From the NCBI RefSeq assembly GCF_000025265.1, contig NC_013739.1, positions 3,534,001 to 3,598,000 on the forward strand: 64,000 bases of DNA, written 5' to 3'. Of this stretch, positions 8,439 to 16,313 are shown piece by piece (position 1 is the stretch's first letter; every line of letters begins with the position of its first letter). The notes beneath the pieces are model-generated. The model saw nothing but the letters and a program-made list of their open reading frames with translations. It was not told where the DNA came from and did not search any database. Both the position numbers and the translations under genes were made by a program. The DNA comes from Conexibacter woesei DSM 14684 (lineage in GTDB: Bacteria; Actinomycetota; Thermoleophilia; Solirubrobacterales; Solirubrobacteraceae).

Positions 8439-10628
8439 ATGTCCTCGTTGCTCGCGCGGATCGCACGCGCGCTCACCCACCACTGGAAGCGCAGCCTCGT
8501 CGCGGCGCTGCTCGTCGTCGTCGCGCTCGGCATCGCCGCCGGCGCGGGCGGCAAGGCCGCCGACGACTTCGCGATCCCGGGCACCGAGTCGCAGCAGGCG
8601 CTCGACCTCTTCAAGGCCCACAGTCCCGCGTTCGCGGGCGCCGACTCGACGCTCGTCTTCAGCGTCAGATCGGGGAGGCTGACCGACCCGGGCAACCGCA
8701 GAGCCGTCGAGGGCGCGCTCGCCGAGGTCAGGTCGCTCGACCACGTCGACCAGGTCGCCGACCCGTTCGCCGCCGGTGGATCGATCTCGAGAGACGGCCG
8801 GATCGCCGCCGTCGACGTGCGCTACGACATCGAGGCGACCGATGTCGAGAAGGACGACGGCGAGGCGCTCGAAGAGGCCGCCCGCAGCGCCGAGAGCGGC
8901 GGAGTGGACGTCGCGATGCGCGGCATCGTCGTCGACCTCGGACAGGAGCAGGAGGCGCCGGTCGGCGAGCTGATCGGCGTCGCGATCGCGATCGTCCTGC
9001 TGACGCTCCTGTTCCGCTCCGGCGCGGCGATGGGGGCGACGCTCGTCGGCGCGCTGCTCGGCGTCGTCGTCGGCCAGATCCTGCTGACGGCGCTCGCGAA
9101 GCCGCTCGGCCTCCCGGAGTTCGCGACGACGATCGCGATCATGCTCGGTCTCGGCGCCGGCATCGACTACGCGCTGCTGATCATCGGCCGCTACCGCGAG
9201 CAGGTCGCCGCCGGCGACAGCGTCCGCGACGCGTCGGCGAAGGCCGCCGCGACCTCGGGCGCCTCGGTCGTCGCGGCCGGTCTGATCGTGATGGTGGCGA
9301 TCGCCGGCCTGCTCGTGATCGGCATCCCGATGATCGGCAAGATGGGCGTCGGCGCGGCGATCGGCATCGCCGCCGTCGTCGTCTCGGCGCTGACGATCCT
9401 GCCGATCATGATCGGCGCCTTCGCGAAGCGGTTGAAGCCGAAGAAGCCCGAGCACGTGCTGCCGTCGAAGGCGTTCGGCCGCTGGGGCGAGATCGTCACG
9501 GCGCGTCCGTGGCTGTCGATCGCCGCCGGCGTCGCGATCCTGCTCGTCTTCGCCTTCCCGGTCACGAACATGCGCCTCGGCCAGCCCGACGACGGCAACC
9601 AGCCGACGACGAGAACGCAGCGGATCGCCTACGACCAGCTCAGCGAGGCGTTCGGCCCGGGCTCCAACGGCCCGTTCCTGCTCGCCGTCGACACGCCCAA
9701 GGGCGACGCCGCCACGAGAGCGCAGCTGGCGAGACTCGAGACGGCGGTGAGAGCGCTGCCGGGCGTCGCGGCGGTCATGCCGGCGGCACTCAGCGAGGAC
9801 GGCGAGATGGCGACGATCACCGCGATCCCGAGAACCGCGCCGCAGGACGCGAAGACGAGCGACCTGCTGGAGCAGCTGCGCGACGACGTCGTCCCCGGCG
9901 CCACGGCCGGCACGCCGCTGAAGGTCTACATCGGCGGCAACACCGCCGGCTTCGAGGACTTCTCGTCGAAGGTCTCCTCGCGGCTGCCGCTGTTCATCGC
10001 GGTCGTGATCGGCCTCTCGGTGCTGCTGCTGATGGCGGCGTTCCGCTCGCTCTGGATCCCGCTCGTGTCGGCGCTCTTCAACCTGCTGTCGATCGGCGCC
10101 GCCTACGGCGTCGTGGTGGCGGTCTTCCAGGAGGGCATCGGCGCCGGGCTGATCGGCGTCGACAGCGGCGTGCCGATCGTCTCGTTCATCCCCGTGATGC
10201 TGTTCGCGATCCTGTTCGGGTTGAGCATGGACTACAACGTCTTCCTGCTCTCGCGGGTGCACGAGGCGTACAACGAGGGCGACGCCCCGCGCGCGAGCGT
10301 GATCCACGGCGTCTCGCGGATCGGCAAGGTGATCCTCTTCGCGGGGTTGATCATGGCGTCGGTCTTCCTCGCGTTCGTGACGCAGCCGGACGTCGTTGCG
10401 AAGATGATGGGCCTCGGCCTCGGTCTCGCGATCCTGATCGACGTGCTGATCGTGCGGCTCGTGATCGCGCCGGCCGTCGTGACGCTGCTCGGCGACCGCG
10501 CATGGTGGCTGCCGGGCTGGCTCGACAAGCTGCTGCCGAACGTCTCGCTGGAGGGCCACCTCGTGCAGGGCGTCGACGAGAAGACGGTCGCGGTCGGGGA
10601 GGAGGAGCGCGAGCGGACGCCGGCCTGA
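8439..10628 (+). CDS. MMPL/RND-family transporter
   Basis: 729 residues with the RND/MMPL plan: TM1 at about 15-40, a large external loop (about 40-170), TM2-TM6 (175-330, with GLGAGIDYALLIIGRYRE in the sterol-sensing-like region), TM7, a second external loop (about 385-520) and TM8-TM12 (FGLSMDYNVFLLSRVHE). Such proteins use the proton gradient to export lipids, siderophores or drugs in actinobacteria. It is probably repressed by the divergent TetR gene. All AGA and AGG arginine codons (10 of the 18 arginines there) lie in the two external loops, whereas all 18 arginines elsewhere are CGN. Confidence 0.92.
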   Translation: MSSLLARIARALTHHWKRSLVAALLVVVALGIAAGAGGKAADDFAIPGTESQQALDLFKAHSPAFAGADSTLVFSVRSGRLTDPGNRRAVEGALAEVRSLDHVDQVADPFAAGGSISRDGRIAAVDVRYDIEATDVEKDDGEALEEAARSAESGGVDVAMRGIVVDLGQEQEAPVGELIGVAIAIVLLTLLFRSGAAMGATLVGALLGVVVGQILLTALAKPLGLPEFATTIAIMLGLGAGIDYALLIIGRYREQVAAGDSVRDASAKAAATSGASVVAAGLIVMVAIAGLLVIGIPMIGKMGVGAAIGIAAVVVSALTILPIMIGAFAKRLKPKKPEHVLPSKAFGRWGEIVTARPWLSIAAGVAILLVFAFPVTNMRLGQPDDGNQPTTRTQRIAYDQLSEAFGPGSNGPFLLAVDTPKGDAATRAQLARLETAVRALPGVAAVMPAALSEDGEMATITAIPRTAPQDAKTSDLLEQLRDDVVPGATAGTPLKVYIGGNTAGFEDFSSKVSSRLPLFIAVVIGLSVLLLMAAFRSLWIPLVSALFNLLSIGAAYGVVVAVFQEGIGAGLIGVDSGVPIVSFIPVMLFAILFGLSMDYNVFLLSRVHEAYNEGDAPRASVIHGVSRIGKVILFAGLIMASVFLAFVTQPDVVAKMMGLGLGLAILIDVLIVRLVIAPAVVTLLGDRAWWLPGWLDKLLPNVSLEGHLVQGVDEKTVAVGEEERERTPA

Positions 10629-10729
10629 CGAGCGCGCACGCGCCTGGTCGGCAGATTGCAGCGACGGCGCAGGCGCATGCGACCATCAGGCGCTTCGTCA
10701 CGGCCGTCCCCGGGAGGAGCCCCTTCACC

Positions 10730-12463
10730 ATGCATCGAGCCCGTCGTTCCCTTGCCGCGCTTGCGGTCGCCGCCGCAGGCAGCGCGATCGTCGCGGGATC
10801 CGCCGTCGCGGCGCCGGTCCAGAGAGTGTTCCAGTACAACGGCCCGACGCCGCAGGTGTGGACCGCGCCGGCCGGCGTGACGGAGGCGACGTTCACGCTC
10901 GTCGGCGCCTCCGGCGCGGCCGCGGCCGGAAGCGGCGCAGCCGGCGGGTTCGGCGCGCAGATCGTCGCGACGCTGCCGGTCACACCGGGCCAGGCGTACG
11001 AGCTGGTCGTCGGTGGTCAGGGCACGGGCGCGACGGGCGGCTTCAACGGCGGCGGCGCCGGCGGCGCGAACACGCTCGTCGCCGGTGGTGGCGGCGGTGC
11101 GACCGACGTCCGCCTCGGCACCGGCGCCCCGGCCGCCGCGCGGCTGCTCGTCGCGGCCGGCGGCGGTGGCGGCGGCGCGGCCGGCACCTCGGCGACGCTG
11201 TTCGGCGTCGGCGGGGTCGGCGGCTCGGCGACGAACAACGGGGCCGCGGGCGCGGCCTCCGGCTCGGTCACCGCGGGCGGCGGCGGCCTGACGCTCGGGA
11301 CCGGCGGAACCGCCGGCAGAGACGGCACGTCGGCCGGCGCGCAGGGCCTCCCGGGCAACGGCACCGGCGTCGGCGGCGCGGGCGCGGCGCAGGCGCCGAT
11401 CGCCGCGGGCGGCAACGGTGGCGGCGGTGGCGGCGGCTACATCGGTGGTGGCGGCGGCGGCGCGGGCGCGTCGAACCTGCTCCTCGACGGCGCGGGCGGC
11501 GGCGGCGGGGCCGGCGGCCAGAACTACCTCCCGCCAAACGCGCCGAACCCCACGGTCGGACTGTCGGACCTGACCGGCAATGGCGTCGCGATCGTCAGCT
11601 ACGAGCCGCTGGCGGCGCCGGCGGTCCGCACCCAGCCGACGCTCTCCGGCGTCGGCGCGGTCGGCAGAGAGCTGACGTGCGAGCTCGGCACCTGGAGCGG
11701 CTCGCCGTCGCTCGCGGTCGCCTGGCTGCGCAACGGCACCGCGATCAGCGGCGCGACGACCGCCAGATACACGCTCGCGACAGCTGACGGCGGCCAGCAG
11801 GTCGCGTGTCAGGTGACGGCGACCAACTCGGCCGGCTCGACGATCGCGCGCACGCCCGCGCTCGGCATCCCCGCCGCGGCCGCGCCGGCGGCGTCGGTGC
11901 TGCCGCGCGTGTCCGGCGTCGCCGCGATCAGAGGCAGACTGACGTGCATCCCGGGCACCTGGTCCGGAGCACCGACGTTCACCTACACGTGGCTGCGCAA
12001 CGGCGCGCCGATCTCCGGCGCGACCTCGGCGACGTACTCGCCCGTGACCGCCGACGCCGGCCAGGTCCTGCAGTGCGCGGTGAGAGCGACCGCGACCGGC
12101 CTCAGCACGACGGCGCAGTCGGTCGCGACCGGCGGCCCGCCGCGGCTCGTGATCCTTTCCACGGTCGCACTCGTCTCGCGCAGCGGCGCCGTCACGGTGA
12201 CGCTCGGCTGCTTCGGCCCGACCGCCTGCCGGGTCCCGAGAGTGACCGTCACCTCCGGCCAGGTGATCGCGCGCGCCGGCGCTCGCACGGTCCGCGCCGG
12301 CGGCACGTCGCGGGTCGAGCTGAGACTCGGCAGACGCGGCGTCAGCAAGCTGCGCAGCGCGGGCTCGTCGATCCCGGTCCGCTTCGTCTCGACGCCGACC
12401 GGCGGCTACGGCGGCAACGCGCGCCTGCAGTTCGTCGCCCTGCGCGGCGCCACCCTCGGCTAG
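10730..12463 (+). CDS. Secreted glycine-rich protein with two Ig-like repeats
   Basis: 577 residues from ATG 10730 (GGAGG 12 nt upstream). A signal peptide (residues 1-28, ending AVAA) is followed by a domain with WTAPAGVTEATFTLVGASG and a long Gly-rich region (about 60-270) with many GGGGG runs. Two tandem Ig-like repeats of about 85 residues follow (GTWSGSPSLAVAWLRNGTAI and GTWSGAPTFTYTWLRNGAPI, each ending in a Cys pair), then a C-terminal beta domain. This looks like an actinobacterial cell-surface or matrix protein. Many mature-region arginines are AGA. It sits alone, ending at a strong hairpin. Confidence 0.8.
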   Translation: MHRARRSLAALAVAAAGSAIVAGSAVAAPVQRVFQYNGPTPQVWTAPAGVTEATFTLVGASGAAAAGSGAAGGFGAQIVATLPVTPGQAYELVVGGQGTGATGGFNGGGAGGANTLVAGGGGGATDVRLGTGAPAAARLLVAAGGGGGGAAGTSATLFGVGGVGGSATNNGAAGAASGSVTAGGGGLTLGTGGTAGRDGTSAGAQGLPGNGTGVGGAGAAQAPIAAGGNGGGGGGGYIGGGGGGAGASNLLLDGAGGGGGAGGQNYLPPNAPNPTVGLSDLTGNGVAIVSYEPLAAPAVRTQPTLSGVGAVGRELTCELGTWSGSPSLAVAWLRNGTAISGATTARYTLATADGGQQVACQVTATNSAGSTIARTPALGIPAAAAPAASVLPRVSGVAAIRGRLTCIPGTWSGAPTFTYTWLRNGAPISGATSATYSPVTADAGQVLQCAVRATATGLSTTAQSVATGGPPRLVILSTVALVSRSGAVTVTLGCFGPTACRVPRVTVTSGQVIARAGARTVRAGGTSRVELRLGRRGVSKLRSAGSSIPVRFVSTPTGGYGGNARLQFVALRGATLG

Positions 12464-12474
12464 CGCCTGCGGTT

Positions 12475-12513
12475 GTCCTGCTTTGGTGTCGTCCAGCGAC
12501 ACCAAGGCAGGAC
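12475..12513. terminator. Strong bidirectional hairpin
   Basis: A 17-bp stem with a single G-T mismatch and a 5-nt loop (arms 12475-12491 and 12497-12513) lies exactly between two convergent genes. It is suited to stop transcription from both sides. No U-tract follows, as is common in high-GC actinobacteria. Confidence 0.8.
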
Positions 12514-12524
12514 GACCGGCGCCC

Positions 12525-13667
12525 TCAGCTCGCGGTCGCGCTCGCGCCGACGACGGCGCGGTAGCGGTCGGGGTCGGTGGCGCCCTCCGTGCTGATCGCC
12601 AGCACGCGGCTCGCCGGGCCGAGGCCGAGCGCTGCGCGCACCGCTCCGCTGACGGCGCGCAGCCCGGCGAGTCCGGCGGCGCCGCTCTCGCCCGCGACCA
12701 CGCCGGCGCACGCGAGGTCGCGCATCGCGGCGTGGGCGTCGTCGTCGCCGACCGCGACGACAGCGTCGAGGCCGTCGCGCAGCAGCGGCCAGGCGATCAG
12801 CGACGGCGTCCCGCAGTTGAGGCCGTCCATGCACGAGCGGTGCGGGCCGGCGACCGTCGCGACCTCGCCGGCTTCGAGCGAGTGCAGCACGCAGGCGGCA
12901 TCGTCGGGCTCGACGCCGAGCACGCGCGCCGGTCGCGCGCGGGTCGCCGCCTTCGCGTAGGCGACGGCGGCCGCGGCGAACGCGCCGACGCCCATCTGCA
13001 CGACGACGACGTCAGGCGCCGGCTCGCCGGCGACGGCGAGCTGCTCGTCGACCTCGGCGAAGATCGTCGCGTAGCCGCCGACGACCCAGCGCGGCACGTC
13101 CTCGTAGCCCGGCCATGACGTGTCGGAGACGACGACGGTGTCGGCGCCCGCGTCCGCGGCCGCCATCCGCACCGCCTCGTCGTATCCGACTGGGACGACG
13201 ACGACCTCGGCGCCCTCGTCGGCGATCGCACGGACGCGGGCGCGGGAGACGGCGTCCGGCACGAGGATCCGCGCGCGCAGGCCGAGTCTGCGTGCGAGCG
13301 CCGCGACGGCGCGGCCATGGTTGCCGTCCGTCGCGCAGGTGACGGTGAGCGTCGGCGCCGTGGCGGCGGCCGCCTTCAGCTCGGCCCAGTCGCGCGGGAC
13401 GGGGCGGCCGAGGTGGTCACAGAGCGCGCGGGCGAGTCCCCACGAGGCGCCGAGCACCTTGAACGAGGGCAGCCCGAAGCGGGACGACTCGTCCTTGACG
13501 TGGAGCGCCCCGAGGCCCAGCTCGGCGGCGAGCGCGGGGGCGGCGACGAGCGGGCTGGGCGCGTAGCCGTCGAGCGAGCGGTGGAAGGCGCGTACGCGCG
13601 CGGCCTCGCCGCCGTCGGAGGCGACTCCGGCCGCGACCGCGTGGGGATTGACGAACGATGTTGGCAT
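12525..13667 (-). CDS. Diaminopropionate ammonia-lyase-like PLP enzyme
   Basis: 380 residues of the fold-II PLP family. The order FHRSLDGYAPSPL, then KDESSRFGLPSFKVLGASWG (PLP lysine in SFKVLG), then TCATDGNHGRAVA and CMDGLNCGTPSLIAWPLL matches diaminopropionate ammonia-lyase more closely than threonine dehydratase. Known members convert both D- and L-2,3-diaminopropionate to pyruvate and ammonia. The ATG at 13667 is only 23 bp from the start of the divergent GntR gene and has no Shine-Dalgarno, so the mRNA may be leaderless. It is probably controlled by that regulator. Threonine/serine ammonia-lyase activity is the main alternative. Confidence 0.8.
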   Translation of the reverse strand: MPTSFVNPHAVAAGVASDGGEAARVRAFHRSLDGYAPSPLVAAPALAAELGLGALHVKDESSRFGLPSFKVLGASWGLARALCDHLGRPVPRDWAELKAAAATAPTLTVTCATDGNHGRAVAALARRLGLRARILVPDAVSRARVRAIADEGAEVVVVPVGYDEAVRMAAADAGADTVVVSDTSWPGYEDVPRWVVGGYATIFAEVDEQLAVAGEPAPDVVVVQMGVGAFAAAAVAYAKAATRARPARVLGVEPDDAACVLHSLEAGEVATVAGPHRSCMDGLNCGTPSLIAWPLLRDGLDAVVAVGDDDAHAAMRDLACAGVVAGESGAAGLAGLRAVSGAVRAALGLGPASRVLAISTEGATDPDRYRAVVGASATAS

Positions 13668-13675
13668 TTGGCATT

Positions 13676-13685
13676 TGGTATACCA
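13676..13685. promoter_or_regulatory. GntR-type operator in a 23-bp divergent spacer
   Basis: TGGTATACCA is a perfect palindrome of the kind bound by FadR/VanR-class GntR regulators. It occupies most of the gap between the two divergent start codons. The neighbouring TTGGCATTTGGCATTTGG is a short direct repeat. Binding here would block both transcripts, giving autoregulation plus control of the ammonia-lyase. Confidence 0.65.
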
Positions 13686-13690
13686 GACGC

Positions 13691-14431
13691 ATGAGACCGA
13701 GCGAACAAGCAGCGGCCGCGGGCGCGCCGGCCGCGGGCCCGCCGGCCGCGGGCGCGCCGACCGCTGCCGGCCCGATCGCCCGCACGCCGCTGCGCGAGGA
13801 GGTCCGCCGGCGGCTGCTCGCGCAGCTGTTCGACGGGACGCTGCCCGTCGGCGAGCGGATCAACGAGCGGCGCGTCGCCGAGACGCTCGGCGTCAGCCGG
13901 ACGCCGGTGCGCGAGGCGCTGATGGCGCTCGAGCAGGAGGGCTTCGTCGCGAGCCGCCCGGCGCGCGGCTTCGCGCCGACGCCGCTGAGCGCGCGCGACG
14001 TGCGCGAGGTCTATCCGATGGTCGCGGCGCTCGAGGCGCTCGCGGTCCGCAGCACCGAGCCGGCGGTCCTCGCCGCTCGCCTCGACGCGCTCGCGGCGCT
14101 CGCCGACGAGCTGGCTGCCGCCGGCGACGACGCGCGGCGCGTGCAGCGGCTCGACGACCGCTGGCACGAGCGGCTCGTCTCCGGCTGCGACAACGACCGC
14201 CTGCTGCGCACGCTCGACGGGCTCAAGCGCGTCGTGCGGCGCTACGAGCTGGCGTGGCTGGGGGAGCGCGAGCGCGTCGAGCTGTCGACCGCGCAGCACC
14301 ACGCGATCGTCGCCGCGCTGCGCACCGGCGACCTCGACGACGCGACCGCGCTGATCGAGCTGAACTGGCGCGGCACGATGGCCGGTCTGCTGGCGTGGCT
14401 GGAGCGGCGCGAGGAGGCACGCAACAGCTGA
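13691..14431 (+). CDS. GntR-family regulator (FCD subfamily)
   Basis: 246 residues from ATG 13691. An Ala/Pro/Gly tail of about 30 residues precedes the winged helix (LREEVRRRLLAQLFDGTLPV, then TLGVSRTPVREALMALEQEG). An FCD ligand domain follows, with the usual acidic and histidine positions (LDDRWHERLVSGCDNDRLL, TAQHHAIVAALRTGD). It is divergent from the diaminopropionate ammonia-lyase and followed by the ETF/oxidoreductase operon, so it likely senses an amino acid or carboxylate substrate of this cluster. The low-complexity N-terminus is unusual for the family, and a downstream start cannot be excluded. Confidence 0.88.
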   Translation: MRPSEQAAAAGAPAAGPPAAGAPTAAGPIARTPLREEVRRRLLAQLFDGTLPVGERINERRVAETLGVSRTPVREALMALEQEGFVASRPARGFAPTPLSARDVREVYPMVAALEALAVRSTEPAVLAARLDALAALADELAAAGDDARRVQRLDDRWHERLVSGCDNDRLLRTLDGLKRVVRRYELAWLGERERVELSTAQHHAIVAALRTGDLDDATALIELNWRGTMAGLLAWLERREEARNS

Positions 14432-14502
14432 CGAACGCGGCGCGCGCAGGATGAGGCAGCCGAAGCACGCCGGGCCGTGGTGCCTGACCTACGGTTGCTG
14501 CC

Positions 14503-15501
14503 ATGCCGTCGATCCTGCTTCCGGTCAAGCCCGTCGGGCTCGGCGCGCCGCTTGTGCGGCGCCTGCCCGACGGCACGTTGGAGGAGCCCGCCGAGCGGCG
14601 GCTCGACCCGGTCAACGAGACGACCGTCGCGTGGGCGGTGGACGCGATCGCCGGCGGCGCCGCGGAGCGTGTCACCGCCGTCGCGATCGGCGGGAGCGCT
14701 GCCGAGACCGCGCTGCGCGCCGCCGCCGCCCGCGGCTGCGAACGGCTGCTGCGGATCGAGCTCGACCGCGACGCCGGCCTCGCACCGAGCGCGCTCGACG
14801 TCGCGACGGTCGCCGCGCTGCTGGCCGCCGCCGCGCGGCACGTCGGCGCCGACCTCGTCGCGCTTGGATGCGAGAGCCTCGACGGCTCCAGCGGCGTCGT
14901 CCCCGCCGCCACCGCCGCCGCGCTCGGCTGGCCGCTCGCGAGTCGAGCCCGGACCGCGTCGCTCGGCGCCGCCACCGGCGAGGCCCGCTCGACCGAGGAG
15001 TGGCGATCTGACCACGCTGAGCGTGGTCAAACCTCCGCTCCTCCCGCTGGTTCGCTCGCCGCCCGCGGCGACGACGACGGGGAGGAGACCGTCCCGCTGC
15101 CGGCCGTCGTCTCGTTCGCCGAAGGCGGCGTGACGGTGCGGGCGCCGCGGCTCGCGCACGTGATCGCGGCGCGCTCCGCGGCGATCGAGACCGTGACCGC
15201 CGCGCAGCTGCTCGGCGACCGCGCTCCCGCCACCTGGAGCGGCGGGATCGTGGGCGTCGAGCCCGTCCCGCCGCGCACCCGCGCGACGCGGACCGTCCCC
15301 GCCGCGGACCCCGCCGCCGGCGCCCGCGAGCTGCTCGCCGCGATCGAGGCGGTCCGCGCGACCGGCGCCGCCGCGAACGGCGACCGCGCGACCGCCCCCG
15401 CCGCGAACGGCGACCGCACGCCCCGCCCCGCCGCGAACGGCGACCGCGCGACCGCCCCCGCCGCGACCGCCCGCCTCGCCGCGCACGAGGCGGTCCGATG
15501 A
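14503..15501 (+). CDS. Electron transfer flavoprotein beta subunit-like (EtfB/FixA)
   Basis: 332 residues beginning MPSILLPVKPVGLG. The ETF-beta fold shows in RLDPVNETTVAWAVDA, GCESLDGSSGVVPAATAAALGWPL and LPAVVSF. ETFs carry electrons from flavin dehydrogenases to the quinone pool. Its stop overlaps the alpha-subunit start (ATGA), and a flavin oxidoreductase follows, so the three genes form an oxidation module. Two oddities are present. A near-palindromic 49-nt element is embedded in frame in a loop (residues about 165-181), and three tandem copies of ANGDR-type 10-residue units form a disordered C-terminal tail, making the protein longer than the usual 250-260 residues. Confidence 0.85.
   Translation: MPSILLPVKPVGLGAPLVRRLPDGTLEEPAERRLDPVNETTVAWAVDAIAGGAAERVTAVAIGGSAAETALRAAAARGCERLLRIELDRDAGLAPSALDVATVAALLAAAARHVGADLVALGCESLDGSSGVVPAATAAALGWPLASRARTASLGAATGEARSTEEWRSDHAERGQTSAPPAGSLAARGDDDGEETVPLPAVVSFAEGGVTVRAPRLAHVIAARSAAIETVTAAQLLGDRAPATWSGGIVGVEPVPPRTRATRTVPAADPAAGARELLAAIEAVRATGAAANGDRATAPAANGDRTPRPAANGDRATAPAATARLAAHEAVR
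14995..15043 (+). repeat. 49-nt near-palindromic element in frame inside the EtfB-like gene
   Basis: The outer arms GAGGAGTGG (14995-15003) and CCGCTCCTC (15035-15043) pair along 9 positions with one G-U. Inside lies a symmetric 5+5 internal loop, then a 9-bp stem TGACCACGC / GCGTGGTCA (15009-15017, 15021-15029) around a TGA triloop. The encoded residues fall in a loop between conserved ETF-beta blocks. It resembles short palindromic elements that insert into coding DNA without breaking the frame. I saw no second copy in this window. Confidence 0.6.
15373..15462 (+). repeat. Three tandem 30-bp repeats at the EtfB C-terminus
   Basis: Three direct copies of a 30-bp unit (15373-15402, 15403-15432, 15433-15462) encode units beginning ANGDR, the first and third being identical. 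They form an Ala/Pro-rich tail at the end of an otherwise globular protein. Slippage-type expansion is the simplest origin. Confidence 0.85.
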
Positions 15502-16313
15502 GCGCGACCGCGCAGCGCGCGCCGTACGTGATCGTCGCCGGCGACGCCGCTGCTGCCGCGCGCATCCGCGCGGCGCTGCCGGCGGAGCTGCCGGACGCCG
15601 ACGTGAGCGTGGTCGGCGAGGCGGCCGAGGCGCTTCGCGCGGACCGCCTGACCCCGGGCACCGTCCTCCTGCTCGACGGCGCGCAGCCGTCGCGCGACCT
15701 CGCCGGCCGGCTCGCGATCGACGCCGGTGCACGCGTCGCGTGGGCGGTCGAGTCGGTCGAACCCGAGCCCGAGCCCGACGGCCGCGGCGTGCTCGTCCGG
15801 CGCGTCGTCGGCGGCGGCGACGCGCGGCTCGTCGAGCGGCTGCCGACCGGTGACCGCCCGCTCGTCCTGCTCACGCGCACGAGCGCCGCACCTGCCCAGG
15901 GCGACGTGCCGCCCGGCCCGGACGGGCTCGTCCCGCTGACCGCCGCGCGGATCGTCGTCGCGGTCGGGCGCGGGATCGGCGGCGCCGAGCAGGTGCCGCT
16001 GTTCCGCGCGCTCGCGCAGAGGCTCGGCGCCGCGCTCGGCGCGACGCGCGTCGTCGTCGACCAGGGCTGGCTGCCGTTCGCGCACCAGGTCGGGCAGACC
16101 GGCGCCGTCGTCGCGCCCGACCTGTACCTGGCGTTCGGCATCTCCGGCGCCGTCCAGCACCTCGTCGGGATGCGCGACAGCGGGACGCTCGTCGTCGTCA
16201 CCACCGACCCCGGGTCGGACATCTGCCAGCTCGCCGACGTCGTGGTCGAAGGCGACGCCGTCGCCGTCGCCACCGCGCTGCTGCGAGAACTCGAAACGCA
16301 GGGAGAGCAATGA
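15498..16313 (+). CDS. Electron transfer flavoprotein alpha subunit-like (EtfA/FixB)
   Basis: 271 residues. The C-terminal FAD domain carries the family signature: VGRGIGGAEQVPLFRALAQR, VDQGWLPFAHQVGQTG, PDLYLAFGISGAVQHL and TTDPGSDICQLADVVVEGD. It pairs with the beta subunit encoded just upstream and passes electrons from the adjacent flavin oxidoreductase to the membrane. It overlaps both neighbours by 4 bp, which implies balanced, coupled translation. The N-terminal domain is shorter and less conserved than in fatty-acid-oxidation ETFs. Confidence 0.88.
   Translation: MSATAQRAPYVIVAGDAAAAARIRAALPAELPDADVSVVGEAAEALRADRLTPGTVLLLDGAQPSRDLAGRLAIDAGARVAWAVESVEPEPEPDGRGVLVRRVVGGGDARLVERLPTGDRPLVLLTRTSAAPAQGDVPPGPDGLVPLTAARIVVAVGRGIGGAEQVPLFRALAQRLGAALGATRVVVDQGWLPFAHQVGQTGAVVAPDLYLAFGISGAVQHLVGMRDSGTLVVVTTDPGSDICQLADVVVEGDAVAVATALLRELETQGEQ

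Noticed and set aside
8352-10559. A 735-residue minus-strand frame opposite the MMPL gene
   Set aside because: Low-complexity His/Arg/Asp composition and full overlap with an unmistakable transporter.
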